The notes under the pieces are model-generated. The model had not been told where the DNA came from, did no database searches, and saw only the letters and a program-made list of their open reading frames with translations. 23,165 nucleotides of DNA from CAZIXN01 sp039180415. GTDB taxonomy: Bacteria > Planctomycetota > Phycisphaerae > Phycisphaerales > Phycisphaeraceae. Of this stretch, positions 13,808-23,165 are shown piece by piece. Position 1 is the stretch's first letter; the number at the start of each line of letters is the position of its first letter. Where the stretch lies: NCBI GenBank assembly GCA_039180415.1, contig JBCDDH010000059.1, forward strand, positions 1-23,165, read 5' to 3'. The translations under genes were made by a program, and so were the position numbers.

Positions 13808-16291
13808 TCACCCGCGCAGTTGAACGCCGTGCTCCGCCCCCAGCGCCGCCACCGCGGCGTCCACCCGGCCCTGCACGTCTTCGCCGGTCAGCGTCCGACC
13901 CGGGGCCCGGAACGTCAGGCGGAGGCCCAAACTCGTCGCTCCGCCCTCGACGCCCCGGCCCGCGTAGCGATCGAAACACCCGATCGATTCGAGCTGCGCA
14001 TCGCCATCGATCGCGCCGATCGCGCGACGGATCGTGTCGCGCAGCACCGCGAAGCCTACGCCTTGAGGCACCACCAACGCCAAGTCCCGCACGCTCGCCG
14101 GGAAGCGTGGCAGCGGCTCGTAGGTCTTGACCGGCAGCGCCGAAGCCGCCGCGTGCAATGCTTCTAGGTTTAACTCAAACGCGAACGCCGGCCCGGACAC
14201 TTGCGTCGGCTTGAGCGTCGGTTGATCCAACTCGCCAAAGTTTCCGAGCGTGACGCCGTCGGCCGTCTCCACTTTCGCGGACCGGCCCGGGATCAACCCC
14301 GGCACCTTCGCCGCCTTGAACTCCACCGACGACGCCAGCCCCGCCCGCTCCAGCACGTTCTCGATCAGCCCCTTGACGCCGTAGAAACCTACGCCCCCCG
14401 GCCGCTCCCAATCCACGTCTCGCTCGGCCCCGGCCACGACGCCGGCCAGCGTCCAGACGTGCCGCAACCCCGCGTCCGCCGCCGACACCTCGCCCTCCGC
14501 CGGCCGGACCTGCTGCGCCGCCGAGAACACCCGGTCGATCTCGAAGAACCGGAAACGCTCGCTCCCCCGCCGGGCGCTGCGGTCCGCCGCCTTGAGCACC
14601 GAGCCGACGAGCGAGCGACGCACCGCCGACAAGTCCGCGTTCAACGCGTTGGCCAACCGGACCGGCTCTATGTTCCCGGGCGCCATCGGCTCGGGCGAAC
14701 CGTCCGTCAACGGCAGGCTCCGACACTCCAGGAACCCCTCCGCGACCAGCAGCTCGGCCAGCCTGCCGCGCAACACGTCCAGCGAGGAGCGCTCGCCTTG
14801 GCTCGGCGGCGACGCCGCGCCCTGCGTCGGGATCGTGCCGTAGCCCCGCAACCGGGCGACGTCCTCGATCAGCACGACCGGATCGTCCGCGTCGACGCGC
14901 CACGTCGGCACGGTGACTTTCAGCGTTTCCGCGTCCGCCGTCGGCTCGCAGCGGTGGCCGAGCTTGGTGAGCTGCGCCGCCATCTCCGCCGCGTCGATCT
15001 GGACGCCCAGCAGCCGCGAGGCCTTGGCCGCCGACAAGTCGTACGACACGGCGGGGGTTGCCTTCACTCGCCGATCCACGGCCGGCCCGGCCACCGTGCC
15101 GCCGGTCAACTCGGCGATCAGGCTCGCCGCCCGGCGGAACGCGCCTTCGAGCATCGCGTTCGCGTCGACGCCGCGCTCGAAGCGGTACGACGAATCGGTC
15201 GACATGCGGGCCGCCCGGGCGGTCTTGCGGACGCCGGTGCGTTCGAAGTGGGCCGCCTCCAGCAGCAGCCGCGTGCTGGCCGTCGTCGTCTGCGAATCGG
15301 CCCCGCCCTTGATGCCCGCCAGCGCGACCGGCTTCTGACCGTCGGCGATCACCAGCGTGGGCGGTGCGCCGTCCGGGACTTCCAGGTCTTCGTCGCCGAG
15401 CAGCTTCAAGCCTTCGCCCGGTTGGAGTAGCCGGACGTTGATCGTCTGGTCCGCCACGTTGTCGAGGTCGAACGCGTGCAGCGGCTGGCCCCACTCGAAC
15501 ATCACGAAATTGGTGACGTCCACCACCGCGTTGATCGGCCGACCGCCCAACGTGAGCAATGCGGAACTCAGCCATGCCGGCGAACCTTCCAGGCCTTCGC
15601 CGCCGACGCTCGCGCCCTCGATCACACCGCCGATGTACCGCGAGCATCGATCGGGCACCTCGATCTTCACGGTCAAATCGTCACGGTCACTTTCGCTCAA
15701 CGCGATCGGATCGAACTCCGGAAGGACCACCCCGCAAGCCAGCGCCGCGGCACACTCGCGCGCGATGCCAATCAATCCCAAGCAGTCCGGGCGGTTCGGC
15801 AGGATGCTCACGTCGAGCAGCGCCTCGTCCCCGACGCCCGCGACTTCCACGAACGGCTTGCCCGCCAACGAGCGGTCGTCCCAGTGCTGCAGACCCGTGC
15901 CGCGGGCGAGCAGGCCCATCTCGCCGTCGAGGCCGATCATGCCTCGGGACTCCTGCCCCGCGACCGGCTTCGCCTCGACGTGTTTTCCGCTGGGCAGCGT
16001 CGTGCCCGCCGGAACGACCGGCACCACCCAACCCGTCTCCAACGGATGCCCCGGGCCGCACACCACGGGCGCCGTTTCGCTTCCGAAACTCACTTCGCAA
16101 AGCCGCAACCCCGCGGTGCCCGGCAACGGCGTGATTTCCTCCAACACGCCGAGCCGGACACCTTGCAGGGCCGCGGGCAATCGATGTTCTTCCTCGACCT
16201 CGATCCCCGCCTGCATCAACGCGCTAAGCAGCTCGTCCGTGGAGCACGGCCGGCTGAGGTACTTCTGGAGTAGCGCGGTGTTGAGCAGCAT
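13808..16291 (-). CDS. pheT: phenylalanyl-tRNA synthetase beta subunit
   Basis: This 827-residue subunit pairs with PheS in the alpha2beta2 enzyme that charges tRNA-Phe. The N-terminus MLLNTALLQKYLSRPCS...LLSALMQAGIEVEEEHRL is typical. An EMAP-II-like tRNA-binding domain covers about 45-150 (LGVLEEITPLPGTAGLRLCEVSFG...GHPLETGWVVPVVPAGTTLP). Next come the B3/B4 editing region, the B5 domain (SYDLSAAKASRLLGVQIDAAEMAAQLTKLGHRCE), the synthetase-like core, and the C-terminal FDX-ACB domain (PLPRFPASVRDLALVVPQGVGF onward). I chose the ATG at 16291. An in-frame ATG at 16321 lies inside a palindrome and would add ten atypical residues. The spacing from pheS is about 50 bp. Confidence 0.96.
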   Translation of the reverse strand: MLLNTALLQKYLSRPCSTDELLSALMQAGIEVEEEHRLPAALQGVRLGVLEEITPLPGTAGLRLCEVSFGSETAPVVCGPGHPLETGWVVPVVPAGTTLPSGKHVEAKPVAGQESRGMIGLDGEMGLLARGTGLQHWDDRSLAGKPFVEVAGVGDEALLDVSILPNRPDCLGLIGIARECAAALACGVVLPEFDPIALSESDRDDLTVKIEVPDRCSRYIGGVIEGASVGGEGLEGSPAWLSSALLTLGGRPINAVVDVTNFVMFEWGQPLHAFDLDNVADQTINVRLLQPGEGLKLLGDEDLEVPDGAPPTLVIADGQKPVALAGIKGGADSQTTTASTRLLLEAAHFERTGVRKTARAARMSTDSSYRFERGVDANAMLEGAFRRAASLIAELTGGTVAGPAVDRRVKATPAVSYDLSAAKASRLLGVQIDAAEMAAQLTKLGHRCEPTADAETLKVTVPTWRVDADDPVVLIEDVARLRGYGTIPTQGAASPPSQGERSSLDVLRGRLAELLVAEGFLECRSLPLTDGSPEPMAPGNIEPVRLANALNADLSAVRRSLVGSVLKAADRSARRGSERFRFFEIDRVFSAAQQVRPAEGEVSAADAGLRHVWTLAGVVAGAERDVDWERPGGVGFYGVKGLIENVLERAGLASSVEFKAAKVPGLIPGRSAKVETADGVTLGNFGELDQPTLKPTQVSGPAFAFELNLEALHAAASALPVKTYEPLPRFPASVRDLALVVPQGVGFAVLRDTIRRAIGAIDGDAQLESIGCFDRYAGRGVEGGATSLGLRLTFRAPGRTLTGEDVQGRVDAAVAALGAEHGVQLRG

Positions 16292-16305
16292 GGCCGTGGC
16301 GTAAC

Positions 16306-16329
16306 GCCCGGAGATGGCCATCTCCGGGC
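16306..16329. promoter_or_regulatory. perfect 24-nt palindrome between pheS and pheT
   Basis: GCCCGGAGATGG (16306-16317) is directly followed by its exact inverse complement (16318-16329). In the pheST mRNA it would form a hairpin 14 nt after the pheS stop and 14 nt before the pheT ATG. It lacks a T-run on the minus strand, so RNA processing, translational control or protein binding is likelier than termination. Confidence 0.6.
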
Positions 16330-16342
16330 TTTTGGTGTCAAA

Positions 16343-17353
16343 TCAAAACTGACGGAGGAACGCGTCTTCGTTTTCGTAGAGCAGGCGGATGTCGGCGACA
16401 CCGTGCCGCTTCATCGCGATGCGATCGATCCCCAAACCAAATGCAAAACCCTGGTACACGTCCGGGTCCAGCCCGCCGTGCCGCAACACTTCCGGCCGGG
16501 TCATGCCCGCGCCAAGGATCTCCATCCAGCCGCGCTCGGTCATGACGTCGACTTCCGCCGAAGGCGTGGTGAACGGGAAGTAACTCGGCCGGAACCGAAG
16601 CTCCGCCCCGACGCCGAAAAGCGCTTCGGCGAGCTTGAGCAGCGTCGCCTTGAGGTCGGCGAAGCCGATGTGCTTGTCGATCGCGATCGCGTCGAGCTGG
16701 TGGAACACGGGCATGTGCGTCGCGTCGACTTCGTCGTTGCGGTAGCACCGGCCGAACGTCATCGCCCGAAGGGGCGGCGCCTTCCCGGCGGCGAGCATCG
16801 CCCGCATCGCGCGGGTCTGGAAGGCCGAGGTGTGCGTCCGCATGACGTGACCGGACGGCGTGTAGAACGTGTCGTGCATGTCCCGCGCGGGGTGCCAGTC
16901 GGGCGTGTTGAGCGCGTCGAAGTTGAAGTGCTCGGTCTCGATCTCGGGGTAGTCGTCGTACGAAAACCCGAGCCCAACCATCACGTCCTTAACCCGCTCG
17001 GCGGTCTGCATCAGCGGGTGCCGCCGGCCGACCGTGGCGCGGATGCCCGGGAGCGTGACGTCCAGCCCGTCCGCGGGGCCGACGCCCGCCGCCTCGAAGT
17101 TTTCCAGCTTCTCGGCCAACGCCGCTTCGAGCTGCTTCTTGACCTGATTCAGGCGTTGACCGAACGCGGGCTTTTCTTCCTTGGACAAGTCCTTGAGGAA
17201 GCGGTTCATCCCCGAAAGCGGTGCCTTCTTGCCCAGCGTCGCGACCCGCGCGGCATCGAGCGCCTTGGGGTCGGCCGCCGCCGCGATCGCGTCCGCGGCC
17301 TGTTGCTGCAGATCGTCGAGCTGTGTCAGAAGATTCGCCAGCGGCTCGGACAT
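16343..17353 (-). CDS. pheS: phenylalanyl-tRNA synthetase alpha subunit
   Basis: This 336-residue catalytic subunit is of normal bacterial length. The N-terminal coiled-coil tRNA-binding arm covers about 1-90 (LGKKAPLSGMNRFLKDLSKEEKPAFGQRLNQVK). The class II core begins with HPLMQTAERVKDVMVGLGF (112-130). Other core elements are THTSAFQTR (173-181), motif 2 at about 200-223 (FGRCYRNDEVDATHMPVFHQ) and motif 3 GFAFGLGIDRIAMKRHGV (302-319). ATP and phenylalanine sites appear intact. The ATG at 17353 has no Shine-Dalgarno sequence. The promoter just upstream predicts a leader of only a few nucleotides, with pheT following in the same transcript. Confidence 0.97.
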   Translation of the reverse strand: MSEPLANLLTQLDDLQQQAADAIAAAADPKALDAARVATLGKKAPLSGMNRFLKDLSKEEKPAFGQRLNQVKKQLEAALAEKLENFEAAGVGPADGLDVTLPGIRATVGRRHPLMQTAERVKDVMVGLGFSYDDYPEIETEHFNFDALNTPDWHPARDMHDTFYTPSGHVMRTHTSAFQTRAMRAMLAAGKAPPLRAMTFGRCYRNDEVDATHMPVFHQLDAIAIDKHIGFADLKATLLKLAEALFGVGAELRFRPSYFPFTTPSAEVDVMTERGWMEILGAGMTRPEVLRHGGLDPDVYQGFAFGLGIDRIAMKRHGVADIRLLYENEDAFLRQF

Positions 17354-17362
17354 CGGGCGGGC

Positions 17363-17391
17363 AGTGTAGAAGTCGCCCCGAAACGCGGCAA
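17363..17391 (-). promoter_or_regulatory. pheST promoter, near-leaderless
   Basis: On the minus strand TTGCCG (17386-17391), a 17-bp spacer and TACACT (17363-17368) lie 9 nt before the pheS ATG. This is the best-formed promoter of the leaderless set. Confidence 0.65.
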
Positions 17392-17464
17392 ACCTCCGCG
17401 ATCCACCCGACGCTCCGCCGGTGAATGCGAAGCGAGACCCGGCTCGAAATCACGGGCCCGACGA

Positions 17465-17493
17465 TTCGCAAAAACCTCCAGTTTCGGTACACT
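17465..17493 (+). promoter_or_regulatory. rpsO promoter
   Basis: TTCGCA (17465-17470), 17-bp spacer, TACACT (17488-17493). The predicted leader is about 128 nt. The -10 is identical to those of pheS and the DUF1593 gene. Confidence 0.6.
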
Positions 17494-17499
17494 CTCCGC

Positions 17500-17627
17500 C
17501 CGCTCCGAACGCCGCGTTCGGGGCTCGACCGTGATTTGGTTGGCCTTTTGCCGGGCGGCGTGCCCGGACCGACTCGATCACTGGTGCCCCCCACCCCGGG
17601 CCCCGCCCGGAGAAGGCTCTACACGCC
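17500..17627 (+). promoter_or_regulatory. structured rpsO leader, possible S15 autoregulatory site
   Basis: Two perfect stems are visible: CCGAACG (17505-17511)/CGTTCGG (17515-17521), and CCGGGC (17551-17556)/GCCCGG (17562-17567). S15 is known to repress its own mRNA by binding leader structures in several bacterial groups, each with a different fold. Whether this leader does so is inference. Confidence 0.35.
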
Positions 17628-17897
17628 ATGTCGATTACCGCCGCGAAGAAGCAGGAACTCATCGAACAATTCCGCCGGGACGACAAGGACTCGGGCAGCC
17701 CCCAGGTCCAGGTCGCGATCCTGACGCACCGCATCAAGGAGCTCACCGAGCACCTCAAAAGCCACAAGCACGACTACGCCAGCCAGCGCGGCCTGCTGCA
17801 GATGGTCAGCAAGCGCAAGCGCCTGCTGTCGTACCTCATGAAGGTCGATCGGGCCGGGTATCAGGACCTGATCCAGAAGCTCGGCCTGCGCCGCTAA
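17628..17897 (+). CDS. rpsO: 30S ribosomal protein S15
   Basis: The 89-residue protein has the normal S15 length. It binds the central domain of 16S rRNA early in 30S assembly and helps bridge to the large subunit. Recognisable segments are FRRDDKDSGSPQVQVAILTHRIKELTEHLKSHKHDYASQRGLLQMVSKRKRLLSYL, including the near-universal DSGSPQVQ and HDYxSxRGL blocks and the basic end LIQKLGLRR. The ATG at 17628 follows AGAAGG at 17611-17616. It lies upstream of pnp in the widely conserved rpsO-pnp order, but a strong terminator separates them. Confidence 0.98.
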   Translation: MSITAAKKQELIEQFRRDDKDSGSPQVQVAILTHRIKELTEHLKSHKHDYASQRGLLQMVSKRKRLLSYLMKVDRAGYQDLIQKLGLRR

Positions 17898-17911
17898 ACG
17901 CAACCCCCTCA

Positions 17912-17945
17912 CGAGCCGTCGCCGAAACGCGACGGCTCGCTTTTT
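17912..17945 (+). terminator. rpsO terminator
   Basis: An 11-bp stem, CGAGCCGTCGC (17912-17922) / GCGACGGCTCG (17929-17939), has loop CGAAAC and is followed by C and five Ts. Confidence 0.93.
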
Positions 17946-17949
17946 CGAT

Positions 17950-17973
17950 GTCGGCCGCCGGTGTGCGGCCGAC
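17950..17973 (+). promoter_or_regulatory. second hairpin in the rpsO-pnp spacer
   Basis: GTCGGCCGC (17950-17958) and GCGGCCGAC (17965-17973) form a 9-bp stem with a 6-nt loop, 4 nt after the rpsO terminator. It may be a processing site in read-through mRNA or part of the pnp leader. Further on, a weaker GAACC/GGTTC stem occurs near 18080-18100. Confidence 0.45.
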
Positions 17974-18135
17974 CCGCCCGCCGGCGGCTGGAACGAGAGA
18001 GCACGAATGCGAGCCCGCGCCCGCCGGGTTCGAGTTCCTGCTCTTCCGAGATGCCAGCCAACGCGGAGAACCCCGGGCGGTTCTTCTCCCTCCACTCCGT
18101 GCCGGACGCCACCGCGTCCCGAAAGGCTGCGACCC

Positions 18136-20262
<2,127 letters not shown>

Positions 20263-20293
20263 GCCTTAACTTCCAAACTCAACTCAATTCCAC

Positions 20294-20323
20294 AAAGCCC
20301 ACGGTCGCAGACCGTGGGCTTTT
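20294..20323. terminator. bidirectional intrinsic terminator
   Basis: AAAGCCCACGGTC (20294-20306), loop GCA, and GACCGTGGGCTTT (20310-20322) form a 13-bp stem with a T-run after it and an A-run before it. It sits between pnp and the convergent gene ending at 20343 and suits both. Confidence 0.93.
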
Positions 20324-20342
20324 CGTTTCCATCCGCCCCAGG

Positions 20343-20726
20343 TCAATCCCGCCAGTTCACGTACTCCCGCCACGCCACGAACCGCGCGTTGCGAACCTCA
20401 AACACGATCGCGTCGTCCGCCCGCCGGACCGCTCCGCCGTCTCGGGCCTCTTCTCGCCACGCCCACTCGACCACGCCATGCCGTCCGTCGGTCCAGGCCC
20501 GCCTCAATTCGATCTCCACCCGCGCCGCATACGCAAAAAAACCTGCGGCCGCCTTACGGATCGCCGCCCGCCCCCGGTACGTTTCGATCGGCGATACGAA
20601 CTCGGCGTCCTCCGCAAACCCCGCCGCCACCGCGTCCGCATCCCCCCGCCGCCACGCCTCCGCCTGCGCCGCGAGCAGCGCGTCCACCGTCCCATCGCCC
20701 GACCGGATATCCGCCGTCGTTTCCAT
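20343..20726 (-). CDS. NTF2-like / SnoaL-like domain protein
   Basis: The 127-residue protein fits the cone-shaped NTF2-like fold. It has an N-terminal helix pair VDALLAAQAEAWRRGDADAVAAGFAEDAEFV (14-44), YRGRAAIRKAAAGFF (50-64), then a curved sheet with VEIELRRAWTDGRHGVVEWAWREE and AIVFEVRNARFVAWREYVNW. Many relatives are of unknown function or act as small ketosteroid-isomerase-like enzymes or binding proteins. No definite catalytic residue can be named. It is a single gene, with TAGATT 6 nt before the ATG and no ribosome binding site. It lies 102 bp downstream of the ketosynthase gene in the same direction. Confidence 0.85.
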   Translation of the reverse strand: METTADIRSGDGTVDALLAAQAEAWRRGDADAVAAGFAEDAEFVSPIETYRGRAAIRKAAAGFFAYAARVEIELRRAWTDGRHGVVEWAWREEARDGGAVRRADDAIVFEVRNARFVAWREYVNWRD

Positions 20727-20732
20727 CTCGCC

Positions 20733-20738
20733 AATCTA
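20733..20738 (-). promoter_or_regulatory. -10-like TAGATT, leaderless position
   Basis: On the minus strand TAGATT ends exactly 6 nt before the ATG at 20726. No -35 is obvious. Confidence 0.45.
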
Positions 20739-20828
20739 ACCCGGCTCTCCGCTCACCTCGTCCGCGTCGCCGGGGTAACGGATTGCTCAAACAATCGACG
20801 GTTTCGGGGCGGCACCGATGGTGTCGAT

Positions 20829-22112
20829 TCACCGGAGGATCGCGCCGGCCGTGTGGCCGCCGAAACCGGCGGCGAAGACCGCGTGGGCTCCCTCCGTCAT
20901 CGGCTGGGCCGCCGCCGTCAACGGCGTCGCCGCGCCGCGCATCGGCGTCGAGAGCCATGGCATCGGCGGACGCCGCTTCGCGCGACGCATCAAGCATGCC
21001 AGCACCAGCGACACCAAACCCGCCGACCCGAGCGTGTGGCCCAACGCGCCCTTGCCGGCATACACCGACACGGGGCCGTGAGCCTGAGTCATCTCGCGCT
21101 CGGCGTTGAGCACGTCGGCGAGGGTGCGGAGCTCGTTGGGGTCGTGCTCGGCCGTGCCGGGCGCGTGGGGGTGCAGCGCCGCGACCGGGCGGCCGGCGAT
21201 CAGGCGTCGTGCGACCTCGGCCAGGGCGTGCATCTTCCCGGGCGGCGGCGGGCGGAGCAGGTCGTACGCCTCGGTGAGGCAGGCCGTGTCCAGAAGTTCG
21301 GGTGCCGGCGCCGCGCCCTGCGTGGGCCAGGCTTCGTCGCCTCGCACCCGCCGCAACACGACCGCGACACCGACCTCGGCCAGCGTGAAGCCGCTCCGCG
21401 TTTCGTCCAAGGGTGCCGCGCGGTACCCGTCCAGCGTGAGCGGCGCGAGCACGCCTAGCCGCCGGTACGAATGCACGAACCCCGGCGTCAGCGCCGCCTC
21501 GGCCGAAACCACCAGCGCACTCTCTGTTTGGCCGTGCACGATCGCTCGCCGAGCCCGGTGCAGCGCGACCAGCGACGAAGCGCACGCCGCCACGCAGTGC
21601 GACGCCACCTCCACGCCCGTCCGCCGGGCCAGTTCCGAAGCGAACAGTTGGTGCGGCCCGAGCGTCACGGCGTGGGCGGCCTGCTCGGCTCCCATGCTTT
21701 GGGGAGTAGCAGGTCGAGCAAGCCGGGTCGCCGCGCGTTCCAACGCGACGACCGCGCCTTTGCTGCACCCGCACCACGCCGGCAGCCCGAACGCCTCGAC
21801 GCCCGCCTCGGTAACCGCTTCCCGCGCGGCGCGTTCGGCCAGCGCACAGGCCGGGTCGACCGGATCGTGCCGGGCGATCGACACCCCGCCGGCCTTGCGC
21901 GCGACGTTGAACGCGTCCGTGCCTTCGTCCAGCTGCGCCAAGCGATCGGCGATCGTCCGACCCGCGAGCAGCGCCCGAAACGTGGACCACGCGTCGTGCC
22001 CCAACGGCGTTACCAGGCCAATTCCCGCGATCGCGACACGGGTCCGAGTTTTCGCGGGGTTTGCGGGCAAGGCCGCGGATAGTAAGCGGCCGCGTTCCGC
22101 TTCACCGCACAC
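20829..22112 (-). CDS. beta-ketoacyl-ACP synthase-like protein
   Basis: This thiolase-fold condensing enzyme has 427 residues from the GTG at 22112. The start of the fold is RVAIAGIGLVTPLGHDAW (25-42). The nucleophile Cys177 lies in AACASSLVALHRA. His316 is in HPHAPGT, where FabF-type enzymes have HGTGT or HGTST, and Lys354/His359 are in GKGALGHTLGSAG. The Cys-His-His set is therefore complete although the second motif is divergent. No acyl carrier protein, ketoreductase or acyltransferase is adjacent in the window, so its pathway is open: fatty acid or specialised lipid/polyketide synthesis are options. An internal TTG at 22070, with TACTAT 8 nt upstream, would give a tighter N-terminus (14 residues shorter) and may be the true start. 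Confidence 0.85.
   Translation of the reverse strand: MCGEAERGRLLSAALPANPAKTRTRVAIAGIGLVTPLGHDAWSTFRALLAGRTIADRLAQLDEGTDAFNVARKAGGVSIARHDPVDPACALAERAAREAVTEAGVEAFGLPAWCGCSKGAVVALERAATRLARPATPQSMGAEQAAHAVTLGPHQLFASELARRTGVEVASHCVAACASSLVALHRARRAIVHGQTESALVVSAEAALTPGFVHSYRRLGVLAPLTLDGYRAAPLDETRSGFTLAEVGVAVVLRRVRGDEAWPTQGAAPAPELLDTACLTEAYDLLRPPPPGKMHALAEVARRLIAGRPVAALHPHAPGTAEHDPNELRTLADVLNAEREMTQAHGPVSVYAGKGALGHTLGSAGLVSLVLACLMRRAKRRPPMPWLSTPMRGAATPLTAAAQPMTEGAHAVFAAGFGGHTAGAILR
22079..22084 (-). promoter_or_regulatory. -10-like TACTAT upstream of TTG 22070
   Basis: On the minus strand TACTAT ends 8 nt before the alternative TTG start of the ketosynthase at 22070. If used, the GTG at 22112 would be outside the transcript. 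Confidence 0.35.
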
Positions 22113-22129
22113 GCCGATGCGGGTACGCT
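22101..22129 (+). promoter_or_regulatory. possible promoter of the E1 dehydrogenase gene
   Basis: TTCACC (22101-22106), 17-bp spacer, TACGCT (22124-22129). The expected leader is about 60 nt. Both hexamers are only partial matches to consensus. Confidence 0.35.
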
Positions 22130-22195
22130 GGAGGGCCGCCGCGCCCCGCCTTACCGTACCCGAGGCGCGACGGCAGGGAAGCCGTGCCGCGCCTT

Positions 22196-23165
22196 ATGTC
22201 GCAAGCCCCGATCCAATCCACGCCGCCCGCCGAGCCCGGCCCCGCCGGACCGATCGGTCCGTCGCAACGCGTCCGGCTGTACCGCTGGCTCCGCCTCTCG
22301 CGCAGCGTCGACCTCAAGCAGCGCGACCTGACCTCGGCCGGCGAGGCGCTGTTCCACATGCCCACGGCCGGGCACGAGGGGATCGCAGCACTCGGGCTGT
22401 TCCTCACCGACGACGACTGGACCCACGTCCACTACCGCAGCAAGGCCTTGCTCGTCGCGCGGGGTTTGGACGTTCCGCAGTACTTCCACTCGCTGCTGAG
22501 CAACGCGGACGACGACAACCTCGGTCGGATGATGGGCTGCTTCCATGCCGACCCGGGCAAACACATCGCGCCGATGGTCGTGCCCACGGGCAACCACGCG
22601 CTGCACGCCGTGGGCGTCGCGCAGCAGCTGGTCGAAGACGCCAAGCGGCAAGGCCGGGAGAACCACGCGATCGTGATTTGCGGCGTGGGTGACGGCACGA
22701 CGCAGCAGGGCGAGGTGCTCGAAGCCATCGCCGAGGCGGTTCGGCAGAAGCTGCCCGTGCTGTTCTACGTCGAGGACAACGGCTTCGCGATCTCCACGCA
22801 GACGCGACGCAACACGTTCTTCGATCTGCCCGGCGGACCGGCGGACCGTTTTTACGGCTTACCGATCCATCGCTTCGACGGTGTTGACGTCTGGCCCGAA
22901 CTCCAAGGCATCGGCCAAGTCGTCCGCGACGTGCGCGACTCACAAAGCCCCGGGCTGATGGTCTTGCGCTGCGAACGGCTCACCAACCACACCAACGCCG
23001 ACGACCAGCGCATCTACCGCACCGCGGAAGAACTCGACGCCGCGAAGGAAACGCGCGACCCCGTGGCGATCTTCCGCGGCAAGCTGATCGCGCAGGGCGA
23101 CCTCGAAGAGGCCGACGTCGCGAAGCTCGACGCGGAGATCGATGAGGACGTCCGCGTCGCGGCCG
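22196..23165 (+). CDS. thiamine-diphosphate 2-oxoacid dehydrogenase E1, alpha region (partial)
   Basis: The gene runs off the window end after 323 residues with no stop. It belongs to the alpha-type E1 component of pyruvate or branched-chain 2-oxoacid dehydrogenases, which decarboxylate the oxoacid and pass the acyl group to E2. Landmarks are GEALFHMPTAGHEGIAALGLFL (49-70), HVHYRSKALLVARG (77-90), GCFHADPGKHIAPMVVPTGNHALHAVGVA (114-142) and the thiamine-diphosphate motif from GDG (165-167) to Asn195 (YVEDNGFAIST). The style (GHEGIAALGLFL, YRSK) is closer to 2-oxoisovalerate-type or fused alpha-beta E1 proteins than to classic PdhA. The full gene would show whether a beta domain follows. The ATG at 22196 is the first reasonable start; the ribosome binding site is poor. 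Confidence 0.88.
   Translation, partial: MSQAPIQSTPPAEPGPAGPIGPSQRVRLYRWLRLSRSVDLKQRDLTSAGEALFHMPTAGHEGIAALGLFLTDDDWTHVHYRSKALLVARGLDVPQYFHSLLSNADDDNLGRMMGCFHADPGKHIAPMVVPTGNHALHAVGVAQQLVEDAKRQGRENHAIVICGVGDGTTQQGEVLEAIAEAVRQKLPVLFYVEDNGFAISTQTRRNTFFDLPGGPADRFYGLPIHRFDGVDVWPELQGIGQVVRDVRDSQSPGLMVLRCERLTNHTNADDQRIYRTAEELDAAKETRDPVAIFRGKLIAQGDLEEADVAKLDAEIDEDVRVAA

Noticed and set aside
14175..15647. Long open frames on both strands inside pheT
   Set aside because: They are Arg/Gly-rich shadows of an intact, full-length pheT.

Overview
The window is GC-rich DNA from a bacterium that most resembles a planctomycete, probably of the Phycisphaerae group. Two secreted proteins end in PEP-CTERM sorting tails. 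One of them also carries a dockerin-like GDYDGSG...LNNWG pair typical of planctomycete surface proteins. Core genes (rpsO-pnp, pheST, hemL, serA) sit among lineage-specific orphans. The lineage is inferred from protein style only. No phage, transposon, CRISPR array, rRNA or tRNA was seen.

Layout. 1-1250 (+): a two-TM zinc-ribbon protein, translationally overlapping a BshB1-like PIG-L deacetylase. 1298-3579 (-): a zinc-ribbon/TM protein followed by a rhomboid protease with a tetratricopeptide-like tail. 3643-4584 (+): a hexose-6-phosphate mutarotase-like epimerase. 4720-6847 (+): a SpoIID-like/dockerin/PEP-CTERM protein and a tiny secreted protein with a duplicated CDGC module. 6926-9978 (-): hemL then serA. 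10098-12939 (+): an orphan lipoprotein and a DUF1593-type PEP-CTERM protein. 13175-13738 (+): an orphan with a winged-helix-like C-terminus. 13808-17353 (-): pheS-pheT. 17628-20262 (+): rpsO and pnp. 20343-22112 (-): an NTF2-like protein and a lone beta-ketoacyl synthase. 22196-end (+): a thiamine-diphosphate E1 dehydrogenase cut by the window edge.

The most interesting signal is regulatory. Eight gene starts have a -10-like TANNNT hexamer 6-9 nt upstream of the start codon (usually exactly 6) and no convincing Shine-Dalgarno sequence. This predicts leaderless transcripts. Other genes (4720, 6581, 13175, 553, 18136) have recognisable ribosome binding sites, so two initiation styles appear to coexist. 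Strong intrinsic terminators follow the CDGC gene, the 13175 gene, rpsO and pnp. The rpsO, pnp and 13175 genes have structured 5' leaders, and a perfect 24-nt palindrome lies between pheS and pheT.

Most genes are single or paired units rather than one pathway. Shared themes are translation and RNA turnover (pheST, rpsO, pnp), exported or envelope proteins (rhomboid, two PEP-CTERM proteins, a lipoprotein, the CDGC protein), and central metabolism (serA, hemL, mutarotase, E1 dehydrogenase).
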